64,000 nt of DNA from Psychroflexus gondwanensis ACAM 44 (GTDB lineage: Bacteria; Bacteroidota; Bacteroidia; Flavobacteriales; Flavobacteriaceae). The notes beneath the pieces are model-generated. The model saw nothing but the letters and a program-made list of their open reading frames with translations, was not told the origin of the DNA and ran no database searches. The position numbers were made by a program, and so were the translations under genes. The stretch covers positions 1 through 64,000 of the forward strand of contig NZ_APLF01000011.1 of the NCBI RefSeq assembly GCF_000355905.1. The letters are read 5' to 3'. The first letter of the stretch is position 1. Every line of letters begins with the position of its first letter. Shown piece by piece: positions 1-9,031 of this stretch.

Positions 1-58
1 TGCTTTCGTTATTTTAATTCCTAAGTTGCTTTAACAAATGATTGAAACAACTTATCAT

Positions 59-811
59 TTAGTTTATTGTATGAGGAAAAGAACTCTCAATATCAGCAAT
101 AACCGCATCGATTTTAACCAAAAGTGAGTCTGCTCTAGGCAACAAACTTGTATATCCTGCTTTTTTTGTAAACACAATACCTTGAAAAGCAAGCATTAAT
201 TTATTCTTGTCAAAACTTTCCCATAATAATTCATTTTCCTTATTTGAATACAAGGAATTGTCCATAGGCATAGGATATTGAAATGAATATTCACTTAGAT
301 TGTTTCTGTAAAACTCACCAACACTTTCCTGTGTTTTTGTTAAATCGTTCATTCTGAAACTTATATTGATCATCTGGATAGAAAGATTGTCTGGTACTAA
401 TCTCAATTGATTGTTCGAAACTAGTGAGATGTACGTATCATTCTTTAATTCCGTGAATGCATAGTAAATTGGTGAAAACTCGTATAATGCAATTTTTTTA
501 AGTGTATCAGATAATAAAACCGAAGAGTTCAATCGTTCCGTTATTTGATTTATAAATTTTAAATCTTTTTCCATTGCCAGTTTTCTACGCTCTAAATAGA
601 CGGCATTGTTTCTTAAATCTTTTATATAATTAAGGATTATGTCATCCGTGAGATTCTTTTCAATTCTTGCTTCATTCCAGTTATTCACTTGAAGTGCTAG
701 TAAAATACCAATCATTACCAACGCAATTTCTCCAATTGCGTATATCAGGTATTTGCTGAACTTATTTTCAGTCAGCATTTTTTGTCTAATTTTTCTAAAG
801 AATTTAAGCAT
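59..811 (-). CDS. DUF6090 family membrane-anchored protein
   Basis: A 250-residue protein of the DUF6090 type, common in Flavobacteriaceae and of unknown function. The N-terminus is basic (MLKFFRKIRQKML) and is followed by the family hallmark, one hydrophobic segment at about residues 22-44 ending in LLALQVNNWNE, and then a long helical, probably periplasmic part. Only one membrane span is visible and I see no catalytic motif. It stands alone; the flanks contain no partner gene. The family assignment rests on the recognisable N-terminal block, the rest is uncharacterised. Confidence 0.85.
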   Translation of the reverse strand: MLKFFRKIRQKMLTENKFSKYLIYAIGEIALVMIGILLALQVNNWNEARIEKNLTDDIILNYIKDLRNNAVYLERRKLAMEKDLKFINQITERLNSSVLLSDTLKKIALYEFSPIYYAFTELKNDTYISLVSNNQLRLVPDNLSIQMINISFRMNDLTKTQESVGEFYRNNLSEYSFQYPMPMDNSLYSNKENELLWESFDKNKLMLAFQGIVFTKKAGYTSLLPRADSLLVKIDAVIADIESSFPHTIN

Positions 812-1276
812 TGGTTAGCGGTTTGTGGTAATGAAGCACAACATCCCTATAAACCCTATTCAAATCTCAGTATAGGGTATATATCTATTTAGGACGTTGT
901 TTTATTTTATTTTAATCTAAAGTAATACTTTCATACATAGTATCCAATGGACTTTTTATCAACCACTAAAACTCAAGCATATCATCCAGCGTTTAATCGT
1001 AAAGCCATTGAATTATGGGTTTACCTTCTTTAAGGGTTTAGATGAATTGATTTTTAAGTAGCTAATCAGTTAAGGCCTTCTATATCAGCTTTAGAAATGA
1101 TTGTTTTTAAAGCTCTTTCCTTTAAAACATTCAAAAATAGAATTTGATATAAACAATTTAAGAATCAACCTTGATAAGGGTCAACTTTTTATTCTTGTTT
1201 GTACGATCAGAAAGTGATTTTGAAATCTGGCTGAAGGAAATTTGAAGTGGATTTCTTAAATAGGAAACATCTAAAA
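812..1276. other. Intergenic stretch without recognised content
   Basis: About 465 bases between two minus-strand genes. All six frames are broken by frequent stops. I see no hairpin with a T-run, no RNA gene and no convincing relic. Confidence 0.4.
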
Positions 1277-1771
1277 CTATGTTTTGACTTTTTTTAAAAA
1301 ATATGACATTACATTTCCCTCTTTGTTGATGATGACTTCAAAATATTTATAATACACCACATTTTTTCCAAGAGCGGTATTTTCCCCAGCTGTTTCTTTA
1401 ATTAATTTTAATGCGATAGCCTTTTTATCTTTAAAATTGCTAGCATTTAAAAATTGTGGCTCAATAACTGATTCGCCTAAAGTGTTTATATAACCAAAAT
1501 ATACAATACCATCCTTTTCTTTTTCTATTAAGCACAGACCGTCTCTAAAAATAGGATAGGTTGCATAGTCAAATACTGTGCTTACTAAATCGCTTCTATA
1601 GTCGATAACAATGCTACCATCGGTGTCAATAATCGCCCACTGATCTCCTTTTTGGATAGCGGCTAAATCTTCATGAAATGGAGAAATGTAATCTAAATTT
1701 TCCAGTGTTTGAGATACCCCTAGAAAAGGTAAACTGAAGATGATGAAACTTATGAATTTGATTTTTCCCAT
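1277..1771 (-). CDS. Exported WG-repeat protein, short
   Basis: A 164-residue protein with a Sec-type signal peptide at about residues 1-20 (MGKIKFISFIIFSLPFLGVSQ). Residues about 38-60 and 92-108 match WG/KWG-type repeats (DQWAIIDTDGSIVIDY and FGYINTLGESVIEPQF). WG-repeat proteins form small beta modules; no enzymatic role is known for this type. With only two to three repeats it is much shorter than most family members, so it may be a trimmed version. The start codon is ATG and agrees with the signal peptide. A near-match to the TGAT-N4-ATCA motif lies about 60 bases upstream, but its meaning is unclear. Confidence 0.7.
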   Translation of the reverse strand: MGKIKFISFIIFSLPFLGVSQTLENLDYISPFHEDLAAIQKGDQWAIIDTDGSIVIDYRSDLVSTVFDYATYPIFRDGLCLIEKEKDGIVYFGYINTLGESVIEPQFLNASNFKDKKAIALKLIKETAGENTALGKNVVYYKYFEVIINKEGNVMSYFLKKVKT

Positions 1772-2432
1772 GATTTAAATATTTTAAGAATTATATCCTA
1801 AATATACTAGCCTACATAAGGTTTTGAAATGATATTCGTCATGCTTAATATCAAAACTGATCATTTACTTCAAAAGGCAATAGTTAATTAGTTATAAAGG
1901 AAGGGGGCTTGTTGAGTTGAAATTATACTACAAATAGGATAATGACTCGATTGAAAAATCAGTTGAAAGTCATTTCAACGTTCACTAAGATAAAGATCAA
2001 CTTGACTCCCATACAGTCAGCAAGGATCTTCTTCACCCAAAAGTCAATTCTGATGTGGAAGAGATTTTGGATAAGGTAGAGTATAGGGAGTTGGAAGTTT
2101 AGGTTGAAAAAAGCCAGATAAACCTTTTGTAAATAAATCAATGGCTCCGTCAGCGGAAATCAATAGCCAAGTTTAAAAGCCATTGATGAGATGTTGAAAA
2201 TTTGGTTGATAAATTTTAAATGCGAGAATTTACTCTGCGATTACATCTCAAAGCCATTCAATCCAACAATCAATTTTCTTACATTCTTTTAGCACCAATT
2301 GTTTATCTCTTCTTTCAAGCATCTAAGTGTAGGCGGCTTTCATACTTTTTGATCAAGTCCATCGGTTAAAAATACACATCTTAAGTACAATCGTTTTTTT
2401 GTAACTTACTTGCTAATTAAAACACAAGATTT
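1772..2432. other. Intergenic stretch, mostly unexplained
   Basis: About 660 bases between the divergent WG-repeat and GEVED genes. Both strands show short open stretches (for example a 60-codon frame at 1959-2141 on the minus strand) but none resembles a known protein or has a convincing start. The sequence TGATATTCGTCA at about 1830-1841 is one base off the palindrome found in the 38-47 kb stress locus. Confidence 0.35.
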
Positions 2433-3245
2433 ATGAAAAAAATTACTCTAGCACTTGCACTATTAACTTTTAGTGTTCAGGCCCAAGACTTCCCTTTACC
2501 GTATTGTGAGATTACAGATGCTAACGAGGTTTTTGTGGAAGAAATAACATCAGTTGATTTTGCAGGAACCAGCATTTCAAATACAAATTTGGGCAATGTT
2601 TTAATCGATGAAACAGCAAATGTGGTAAATATAGCTCAAGACGAAACCTATACGATAGAAGTTTCCGGTAATACATATGGTAATTTTGACAATGATATTG
2701 TTGCGTTTATTGATTGGAACCAGAATAACGTCTTAGACGATACAGGTGAAATTTACGAAATAGGGACACTTACCAACTCCACAGGTAGCGATGGGGTTTC
2801 AGTTTCTTTTGCTATTACTGTCCCAACGGATGCGGTATTAGGCACAACACGGATTAGACTCACAAAAACATATCAAGATGTTGATTCTCCTGCCGAAATA
2901 AACCCTTGTGGTATACAATTCAATCCTTTTGGACAAGGAGTTTTTCCAGGCTATGGACAAGCTTTAGATTTTACCTTACAGATAGATACATCTTTAAATA
3001 TTGGTGAGTTCGACGTTAGTGACTTAGTCGTATATCCAATGCCAGCAAAAGATGTTTTAAATATATCCTATAAATCTTCAATAAATAATATAAAGATTTA
3101 TAACCTTTTAGGGCAAGAAGTGTATTCCAAAAATACCAATTCAGATAGTTTACAACTAGACTTAGCCTCGCTTACTGTTGGCAGTTATATTGTAAAATTA
3201 TTTACGGAACAAGTTCAACATAGCTTTAAAATTATAAAGCAGTAG
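2433..3245 (+). CDS. Secreted GEVED-domain protein with T9SS type A sorting tail
   Basis: A 270-residue secreted protein. A signal peptide (MKKITLALALLTFSVQAQ) is followed by a GEVED-type beta-sandwich at about residues 75-185, recognisable from AFIDWNQNNVLDDTGEIYEI and the ending PGYGQALDFTLQI. The last 75 residues form a Por_Secre_tail (VVYPMPAKDVLNI, then IYNLLGQEVYS, ending SFKIIKQ), which directs type IX export and anchoring at the cell surface. The mature part is short and carries no catalytic domain, so a binding or structural role is more likely. A strong intrinsic terminator follows at 3281. Confidence 0.88.
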   Translation: MKKITLALALLTFSVQAQDFPLPYCEITDANEVFVEEITSVDFAGTSISNTNLGNVLIDETANVVNIAQDETYTIEVSGNTYGNFDNDIVAFIDWNQNNVLDDTGEIYEIGTLTNSTGSDGVSVSFAITVPTDAVLGTTRIRLTKTYQDVDSPAEINPCGIQFNPFGQGVFPGYGQALDFTLQIDTSLNIGEFDVSDLVVYPMPAKDVLNISYKSSINNIKIYNLLGQEVYSKNTNSDSLQLDLASLTVGSYIVKLFTEQVQHSFKIIKQ

Positions 3246-3280
3246 AAGTCGTTGAATAACAACATAAGATTAGTATTTAA

Positions 3281-3320
3281 AACGGAGACACGAAATATCG
3301 TGTCTCCGTTTTTTGTTTTT
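3281..3320 (+). terminator. Rho-independent terminator after the GEVED protein
   Basis: Perfect 13-bp stem (3281-3293 pairing with 3298-3310) with the loop AATA, followed by a T-rich tract to 3320. It lies 36 bases after the stop codon of the GEVED gene. Confidence 0.93.
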
Positions 3321-3511
3321 GAAACCCCCGAAAGTGGTGGTTAGAAAAAGCTGTAATTTTTTATTTTTTTTATAAAGTAGAGAATATAAGACTTTCAATA
3401 CACTACCAACTCTAAAACGATTAGCTATATGTTTAAAAAATATAAAATTTTCGTAAAATAGCTTGTGCATTAATTCATTTACTACATTTATAAACTTAAA
3501 ACTATACTAGC

Positions 3512-3616
3512 ATGGCAAAATCTCAAGATTCAAAGAAAAATGTAAAAAAAGAGGCAGCACTAACCCCTAAAGAAAAAAAGGCAGCAAAATTGGCTAAAAA
3601 AGCAAAGCGCACCTAA
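3512..3616 (+). CDS. Small lysine-rich basic protein, 34 aa
   Basis: The ORF starts at ATG 3512 and ends at TAA 3614-3616. It encodes 34 residues, about 40 % lysine or arginine (begins MAKSQDSKKN, ends AKLAKKAKRT) with alanine between, as in small basic RNA- or DNA-binding peptides. Tiny Lys/Ala-rich proteins starting with MAKS are common in flavobacterial genomes and are usually unannotated. A possible promoter, TTG at 3463 with TACATTTA at 3483 (17-base spacing), fits the Bacteroidota -33/-7 pattern with one mismatch. The function is unknown. Confidence 0.55.
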   Translation: MAKSQDSKKNVKKEAALTPKEKKAAKLAKKAKRT

Positions 3617-3620
3617 AGGT

Positions 3621-3845
3621 TTAATCGCTTATAATAAAACACTTTTTTTGTGAATCGAAAGATGAAATCAATCCATTTCCAAGGCTTGACTCACCTTTTA
3701 TTTTCACGATACTTAAGGTAAGAACATTGGCTTTCTTATTGATCAAACAATAGTCTTGCATAGAAAGATCTTGTCGTGACTGAGTGTCGGGGTAGGGTGA
3801 GAACTTATAACGCACGTCCGCTTCAACTGTAAGCTTATAAATCAA
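3621..3845 (-). CDS. Unrecognised 74-aa ORF downstream of the acyltransferase
   Basis: The only possible start is TTG, which overlaps the acyltransferase stop codon (TTGA), so translational coupling is conceivable. I recognise no domain, signal peptide or membrane span. It may be a non-conserved coding fragment or spurious; it is kept because of the tight overlap and lack of any other feature here. Confidence 0.25.
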   Translation of the reverse strand: MIYKLTVEADVRYKFSPYPDTQSRQDLSMQDYCLINKKANVLTLSIVKIKGESSLGNGLISSFDSQKKCFIISD

Positions 3846-4378
3846 GTGTATTCTGGAACCTTACCGACTACCCCCACATAAAACTTCTGTAACTCTTTTA
3901 AATCCTTTTTATAATCCCCTGTCGTGTAAAAGGGTTCTGAAATCTTGACCGTCTTTGTAGAGTAATCGAAGGCTACAGCAGTAATTGGGACTTTTGCATC
4001 TTGAGCGATGTAGTAAAATCCACTCTTCCATTTTTCTACCTTTTTTCTTGTTCCTTCTGGAGCTATAGAGAGATGAAATTCTTCTTTAGCGTTGAACATA
4101 CTTACAATCTGTTCCACTTTATTTTGCTTAGAGGACCGTTCGATGGGAACTCCACCCATCCACTTGAAATACCAACCCAATGGAGAATCAAAAAGCTCCT
4201 TTTTGCCCACAAAACTAATGGGCACTTTTAAAATATTCCTTGTGAATACACCAACAAAGAAATCATGCCAGCTCGTGTGAGGGAGGACTATAACTACAGT
4301 CTTTGGGGTGTCTTTATAAAATTGCCCCTTAATTGACCAACCTAAAAGAGTTTGAAATATAAATTTGGCTAATAGCAT
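3842..4378 (-). CDS. PlsC-like 1-acyl-sn-glycerol-3-phosphate acyltransferase
   Basis: A 178-residue acyltransferase of the PlsC/LPLAT superfamily. The catalytic HX4D motif is H34-TSWH-D39, the GGVPIER block binds the acceptor phosphate, and APEGTRKK is the third conserved motif. Such enzymes transfer an acyl chain to lysophosphatidic acid or related acceptors at the inner membrane; the short single-domain form of about 180 residues is frequent in Bacteroidota and its exact acceptor is uncertain. It starts with ATG and is transcribed alone or with the small ORF overlapping its end. Confidence 0.85.
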   Translation of the reverse strand: MLLAKFIFQTLLGWSIKGQFYKDTPKTVVIVLPHTSWHDFFVGVFTRNILKVPISFVGKKELFDSPLGWYFKWMGGVPIERSSKQNKVEQIVSMFNAKEEFHLSIAPEGTRKKVEKWKSGFYYIAQDAKVPITAVAFDYSTKTVKISEPFYTTGDYKKDLKELQKFYVGVVGKVPEYT

Positions 4379-4830
4379 TGTAAAGTAGTAAAGTTGTTAT
4401 GGTAATTAATTTTCTATAATCCTGTATATCTTCCACATTGCATGTGGTGTTATTTTTGTAAAAATACACCTCAAATCGATTATTATTATAATTCATAGAA
4501 TAAATTCTTTACTTGCTATCTTCTATTCAAGTCTTCATTACAACCAACTTAAACTTCAGGGCGATATCCAATAAATTGAAAACTAAATTGTCCATCAAAA
4601 AAACAACTATAAATTCAGTTTATAAATCTATAAGCCCAGAAGGATATTATTAAAAAATAATAGAGAAAAGAGATATTTTTAGCTCAGTTTTTTGATTCGA
4701 CTTATATGTCTCAGGCATATCTAAAAGGCTTTATTCCAACCCAGAGGGTGACTAAAGAAACGAATAGGTAAGGCGTTTCACTTTGTAAGTAAAGTGACTT
4801 TACGAACGTCTTAGTCTTATATGTCTCAGT
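4379..4830. other. Intergenic stretch with a 14-bp direct repeat
   Basis: About 450 AT-rich bases without coding content. The only structure noticed is the 14-mer CTTATATGTCTCAG, present at 4701-4714 and again at 4816-4829, 115 bp apart in the same orientation. Confidence 0.4.
4701..4829 (+). repeat. Pair of 14-bp direct repeats
   Basis: CTTATATGTCTCAG at 4701-4714 and 4816-4829 are identical. The second copy ends just before the stop codon of the small membrane protein gene on the opposite strand. They may be target-site duplications or protein-binding sites; no element is recognisable between them. Confidence 0.5.
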
Positions 4831-5004
4831 CTATGAGTTTTCTAGCTCTTTCTTTTTATTGTATCCAATGCGCCCAGCAACAGCTGAAATTAATAACATG
4901 ACTGGCATTGCCAACTTCCAGTGGGGACAAGAAAAATAGGCGCAAATCATAAGCCCAAAAGCTAGCCCGCTTACCCAAAAAAGTATGATGTGAAGTTTAA
5001 GCAT
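4831..5004 (-). CDS. Small membrane protein, 57 aa
   Basis: An ORF of 57 codons from ATG at 5004 to TAG at 4831. The protein has two hydrophobic segments (about residues 5-23, LHIILFWVSGLAFGLMICA, and 32-45, AMPVMLLISAVAG) separated by YFSCPHWK, and a charged tail NKKKELENS. This hairpin-like topology and the basic tail look like a genuine inner-membrane peptide. There is no close neighbour on this strand. I do not recognise the family. Confidence 0.5.
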   Translation of the reverse strand: MLKLHIILFWVSGLAFGLMICAYFSCPHWKLAMPVMLLISAVAGRIGYNKKKELENS

Positions 5005-5176
5005 AAAATATAAACTAAATTTTAAAGGCGTTTCCCTAAAAACAAAATGTCAATGCGTTTATCGGCTTTAGCTTATGGGAATCATTGTAAAATAAACATT
5101 TCAAATAAAAGTCTGATTATAAAAGTATTTAAATTATAAGTTAATAAATCTACTGAAGAAAAAGCTCTTTTCTACT

Positions 5177-5896
5177 TCAACTCTTCTTAAAATCTTCACT
5201 ATTTAAATTGTGATCAATGGCTAAAAAAAGTTGACCATTAGGACCCTCATTTTCGATTAAAACTGGAGCAAGTGCTCCTGGTAAAACCTCTTCTACAGCA
5301 TAATCAGCACTTGAACCCCCTAAATCAGTTCGCAACCAACTAGGATCCAGCCTATTTATTCTCACACCTGTGTTTTCGAGCTTTACGGCAATATCATCAG
5401 TAAGTTTATTAACAGCCCACTTTGAAGCACCATAAGGGGCAAGTTCGGGCTGATCTTCTATTCCAGAAGTAAGATTGACTACACGTCCGAAACCATTTTC
5501 TATCATTATTGGAATGAACGCCGAAGACAATTTATACATTGCATAGACATTGACTTTAAAACTAGTCATCCAATCCTCAAAACTATGGCTCCAAAAGTCA
5601 TGACGATAAGGAGACATGATCGCTGCATTATTGTATAAAATATCAACACTGATTTTAAGGTCTTTTACCTGTTCTATCAAGTCATCTAATTGTGACTCAT
5701 CAGATAATTCTCCATAGACACAGTGAGCGTTTACTTTAAACTTTTCCAACATCTTGAGGGTTTTAGAACAACTTTCTGGGGATCTTCCATGTATGATAAT
5801 GTTGCAACCTAAATTTGCCAATCCTAGGGCGACTTGTTGGCCTATTCCTCGACTTGATCCTGTTATGAGGGCGTTCCTATTTTTTACCTGAATCAT
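5177..5896 (-). CDS. SDR-family NAD(P)-dependent oxidoreductase
   Basis: A 239-residue classical short-chain dehydrogenase. The Rossmann motif TGSSRGIG lies at about residues 12-19, NNAA near residue 90, the catalytic serine in VNLTSG, and the YxxxK pair in YGASK. The length matches the classical family (about 250). The arginine after the glycine motif (SSRGIG) points toward NADP(H). The substrate cannot be told from sequence. It is divergent from the lectin gene at 6.1 kb and not in an operon. Confidence 0.88.
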   Translation of the reverse strand: MIQVKNRNALITGSSRGIGQQVALGLANLGCNIIIHGRSPESCSKTLKMLEKFKVNAHCVYGELSDESQLDDLIEQVKDLKISVDILYNNAAIMSPYRHDFWSHSFEDWMTSFKVNVYAMYKLSSAFIPIMIENGFGRVVNLTSGIEDQPELAPYGASKWAVNKLTDDIAVKLENTGVRINRLDPSWLRTDLGGSSADYAVEEVLPGALAPVLIENEGPNGQLFLAIDHNLNSEDFKKS

Positions 5897-6148
5897 AATA
5901 ATTTTTAAGTGAAAATTTAATTAATCAGAATTTAAGCTAACGTTAAAAGCTCAAAATTCTTTTATATTCTGTAATATATGTAATGTAATGAATCCCATAA
6001 TGTCTCTTACCTTGAAAAGTCACAATTTCAACGATGTGATATCTCAGCATTGCTTTTTCGAACTACTAATTGATTGCACTGTTTTTACGATTTTTGCACA
6101 GCTATTTTAAATGTAATATATTGTTAGGCTATTCATAAAAGTAAACCC

Positions 6149-8173
6149 TTGCACTTAAAGTCTTACCTTTCTCTGTTAATTATATTGTGCTGTGTTAGTC
6201 AGGCCGATGCACAGTTGAATGCACAAGTCACTGGTGATGCGATCGACCAAGGTAATAATTGCTACACTATCACTAAAGACCAAGAGTTTCAAGTTGGCGG
6301 GGTATGGTATAACAACCCTATTGATTTTGATACAGATTTTACTATTTTCTATCAAAATAATTTTGGGTTTAGAGATTTTGACGGAGCAGACGGTATGGCC
6401 TTAGTATTTAAGGATAATCCTACTCCCATTTTAGGGGATCCAGGAGGAGGTTTGGGCTATTCAGGCATAACTCCTTCTTTGACTATTGAATTTGATACTT
6501 TCCAGAATACCGACTTTGGCGATCCTGTTGGTGATCATATCTCAATAATGCGCAATGGAAATCCCGATCATAATTCAGGTGATAATTTAGGAGGACCTGT
6601 TTTGGCTAATGGGACAAATCAAAATATAGAAGATGGTATTGCACATGAAGTAAGAATCGAGTGGGATGCCTTTACCAACACCTTAAGTGTATTTTTTGAT
6701 TGTCTGTTGCGCCTTACCTTCACTGCTGATGTGAAAAACACTATTTTCTCAGGTGATGATACAGTTTTCTTCGGTTTTGTGGGCTCTACAGGAGGTAATA
6801 CTAATATCCATGAGGTATGTTTTAATCGGGTCTCTTTTGTGGATAATCTACAACTGGATGATGAGGTTATTTGTGAAAATGGAGCTGTCCAAGTAGATGC
6901 TAGTATTCCTAGCGGATTTACCTACAGTTGGACTCCTACTAATGGGGTAAGTGATCCAAATAGTCCAAATCCAGTCTTGTCGCCTGCCGCAACTACAATC
7001 TATACAGTGACTATTAGCGATGTTTGTGGAGAAACGACCACAGAAGAATTAACGGTTACAGTAAAACCATTCATCACTACGGAACCTGTTTTTAATCCTG
7101 TTCCGCCCATCTGCCAGGGGGACTCCTTAAATCCGTTACCCACAACATCAATGGATGGGATTACTGGAACATGGTCACCTGAATTGAATAATTCTATAAC
7201 TACGACTTATACATTTATGCCTTTAACTTCGGAATGTGCGCCTGAAACCACTCTGGTTATTGAGGTTATTCCTTCTGAGATTCCTATCTTCACTCCTGTT
7301 GATCCCGTTTGTCCTGGTGAGTTTTTAGCAGATTTACCTATAACTTCAAACAATGGTATTACGGGGACTTGGACACCCGGTATAAATAATATGGTAACGA
7401 CAGTCTACACCTTCACACCAGACTTAGGACAAGGTTGTGCGACGCTTACAACGCTTGAAATTCTTATAACCGATCCCGATATTCCCACATTTAATCCCAT
7501 TGATCCTATTTGTGTAGGAGAAACCCTCGAAGAATTGCCCACCACTTCCAATGAAGGGATTACGGGATCCTGGTCACCGGCATTAAATAATAGGGTCACC
7601 ACCTTCTATTCATTTGAGCCAAATCCTGGTCAGTGTGCTTCTGATAACGTAAGCCTAGAAATTCAAGTCATTCCTATAAGCCAACTTTCTATAGATATCG
7701 ATCTTAGTTCAGAAGCGTTTAGTGAAAACCAAGTTGCAGTCATTAATGTTTTTGGAGGAACAGGTGCTTATGAGTTTCAGTTGAATAATGGCGATTGGGT
7801 AGAAGAGAATACCTTTAGTCAGCTTCAAGGTTGTGAAGAATATGAAATAAGAGTTCGTGAAATTTCAGGCTGCAGTAATATCGCGATTGAGAACTTCCGA
7901 GTTTTAGATTATCCTAAGTTTTTTACACCTAATGGGGATTCTAGAAATGACAGTTGGAATATTGAGTGCTTAAAAGATCAAGTAGGTGCAAGGATTAGTA
8001 TTTATGATCGCTATGGTAAATTGCTAGCTTCTATAAACCCAAGTCGTTTGGGCTGGGATGGTACTTACAACGGCGCTTTTATGCCAACAAATGACTATTG
8101 GTTTAGAGTGGAATACCTCAACAAGGAAGGCCAGCCAAAAGTCTTTACTTCAAATTTCACCCTAAAGCGCTAA
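6149..8173 (+). CDS. Secreted L-type lectin-like protein with type B (CHU_C) T9SS tail
   Basis: A 674-residue surface protein. The start is TTG: an in-frame stop at 6125 rules out an upstream start and the signal peptide (LSLLIILCCVSQADAQ) begins right after it. Residues about 25-230 form an L-type (legume-like) lectin domain, with DGADGMALVFKDNP and LTIEFDTFQN. A PKD-like module (about 238-306) follows, then three tandem repeats of about 65 residues at about 312-376, 380-442 and 447-508, each with a P.C.G motif, GITG(T/S)W and TTxYxF. The last 87 residues are a gliding-motility-type sorting domain (FFTPNGDSRNDSWNI to the end). It is predicted to be exported by the type IX system and to bind glycans outside the cell. 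Confidence 0.88.
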   Translation: MHLKSYLSLLIILCCVSQADAQLNAQVTGDAIDQGNNCYTITKDQEFQVGGVWYNNPIDFDTDFTIFYQNNFGFRDFDGADGMALVFKDNPTPILGDPGGGLGYSGITPSLTIEFDTFQNTDFGDPVGDHISIMRNGNPDHNSGDNLGGPVLANGTNQNIEDGIAHEVRIEWDAFTNTLSVFFDCLLRLTFTADVKNTIFSGDDTVFFGFVGSTGGNTNIHEVCFNRVSFVDNLQLDDEVICENGAVQVDASIPSGFTYSWTPTNGVSDPNSPNPVLSPAATTIYTVTISDVCGETTTEELTVTVKPFITTEPVFNPVPPICQGDSLNPLPTTSMDGITGTWSPELNNSITTTYTFMPLTSECAPETTLVIEVIPSEIPIFTPVDPVCPGEFLADLPITSNNGITGTWTPGINNMVTTVYTFTPDLGQGCATLTTLEILITDPDIPTFNPIDPICVGETLEELPTTSNEGITGSWSPALNNRVTTFYSFEPNPGQCASDNVSLEIQVIPISQLSIDIDLSSEAFSENQVAVINVFGGTGAYEFQLNNGDWVEENTFSQLQGCEEYEIRVREISGCSNIAIENFRVLDYPKFFTPNGDSRNDSWNIECLKDQVGARISIYDRYGKLLASINPSRLGWDGTYNGAFMPTNDYWFRVEYLNKEGQPKVFTSNFTLKR

Positions 8174-8291
8174 TCGGACCTAAGCCGTATTGCTTTTCGA
8201 GACTCAAGTTTGATTTTCATCGCGTTTAGTTGCAAACGAAAGAACAAAAGAGATAAATTTTAAGTAGTTTCATCTTTAAATCGGCACAATT

Positions 8292-8819
8292 ATGAAAAAG
8301 GTCATCATCGCTTCAAAGAATCCCGTCAAAATCCAATCCGTTAAAAATGGATTTGAAAAAATGTTCCCTGACCAAGAATTTGAATTTAAAGGAGTTTCAA
8401 CGCCTTCCGGTGTTGCCGATCAACCTTTTAGCAATAGCGAAACTTTTCTCGGAGCCAAAAATAGAGCAAATACTATTTTTACGAAATTTGAAGACGCCGA
8501 TTTTCATGTTGGAATTGAGGGTGGAATAGAACATTTTGAAAATGAAATGGAAGCTTTTGCATGGGTCTTCATCATATCTAAGGAGAAGTGTGGAAAAGCG
8601 AGAACAGGAACTTTTTTTCTTCCCAATGAAGTAGTTAAGCTCATAAAAGAGGGGAAAGAACTCGGGGATGCCGATGATATCGTTTTTAACCGTCGTAACT
8701 CCAAACAAGAGAATGGGGCTGTAGGAATTTTGACAGGAGATGTTATCGACAGGACCAAGTATTATACAGAAGCGGTAATTTTAGCCCTTATTCCATTTAA
8801 GAATGTGGATTTGTATTAG
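8292..8819 (+). CDS. yjjX: Inosine/xanthosine triphosphatase, YjjX family (DUF84)
   Basis: A 175-residue protein matching YjjX over its whole length. The N-terminus KKVIIASKNPVKIQSVKNGF and the block GVSTPSGVADQPFSN are diagnostic, followed by GAKNRA and GIEGGIE. Family members hydrolyse (deoxy)inosine and xanthosine triphosphates to monophosphates and so clean the nucleotide pool in the cytoplasm. Start ATG. It is a single gene, with about 200 bp to the next one. Confidence 0.93.
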   Translation: MKKVIIASKNPVKIQSVKNGFEKMFPDQEFEFKGVSTPSGVADQPFSNSETFLGAKNRANTIFTKFEDADFHVGIEGGIEHFENEMEAFAWVFIISKEKCGKARTGTFFLPNEVVKLIKEGKELGDADDIVFNRRNSKQENGAVGILTGDVIDRTKYYTEAVILALIPFKNVDLY

Positions 8820-9031
8820 AGATTTTTGTCTTTTTATAACTTACTTTCCTATGTTCATTGCACCATTAGACTCTCCTTGCTTCAGTCATCGAGATCTATA
8901 ACAAGACCTAATCAGTTTTGTAATTGGATGAGGTTTGGCTCTGTTTTTTTTGAAAAACTCGTTATATCTCTCTGGTTTTACATCACAAAACAATAGTTTA
9001 GAGTGATTTTTAAAGAAATAATAAGAAAACA

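Noticed and set aside
1959-2141. 60-codon minus-strand ORF in the intergenic region
   Set aside because: Phenylalanine/leucine-rich low-complexity frame with no start context; likely chance.
3270-3470. 66-codon minus-strand ORF
   Set aside because: It covers the terminator of the GEVED gene and has no protein-like features.
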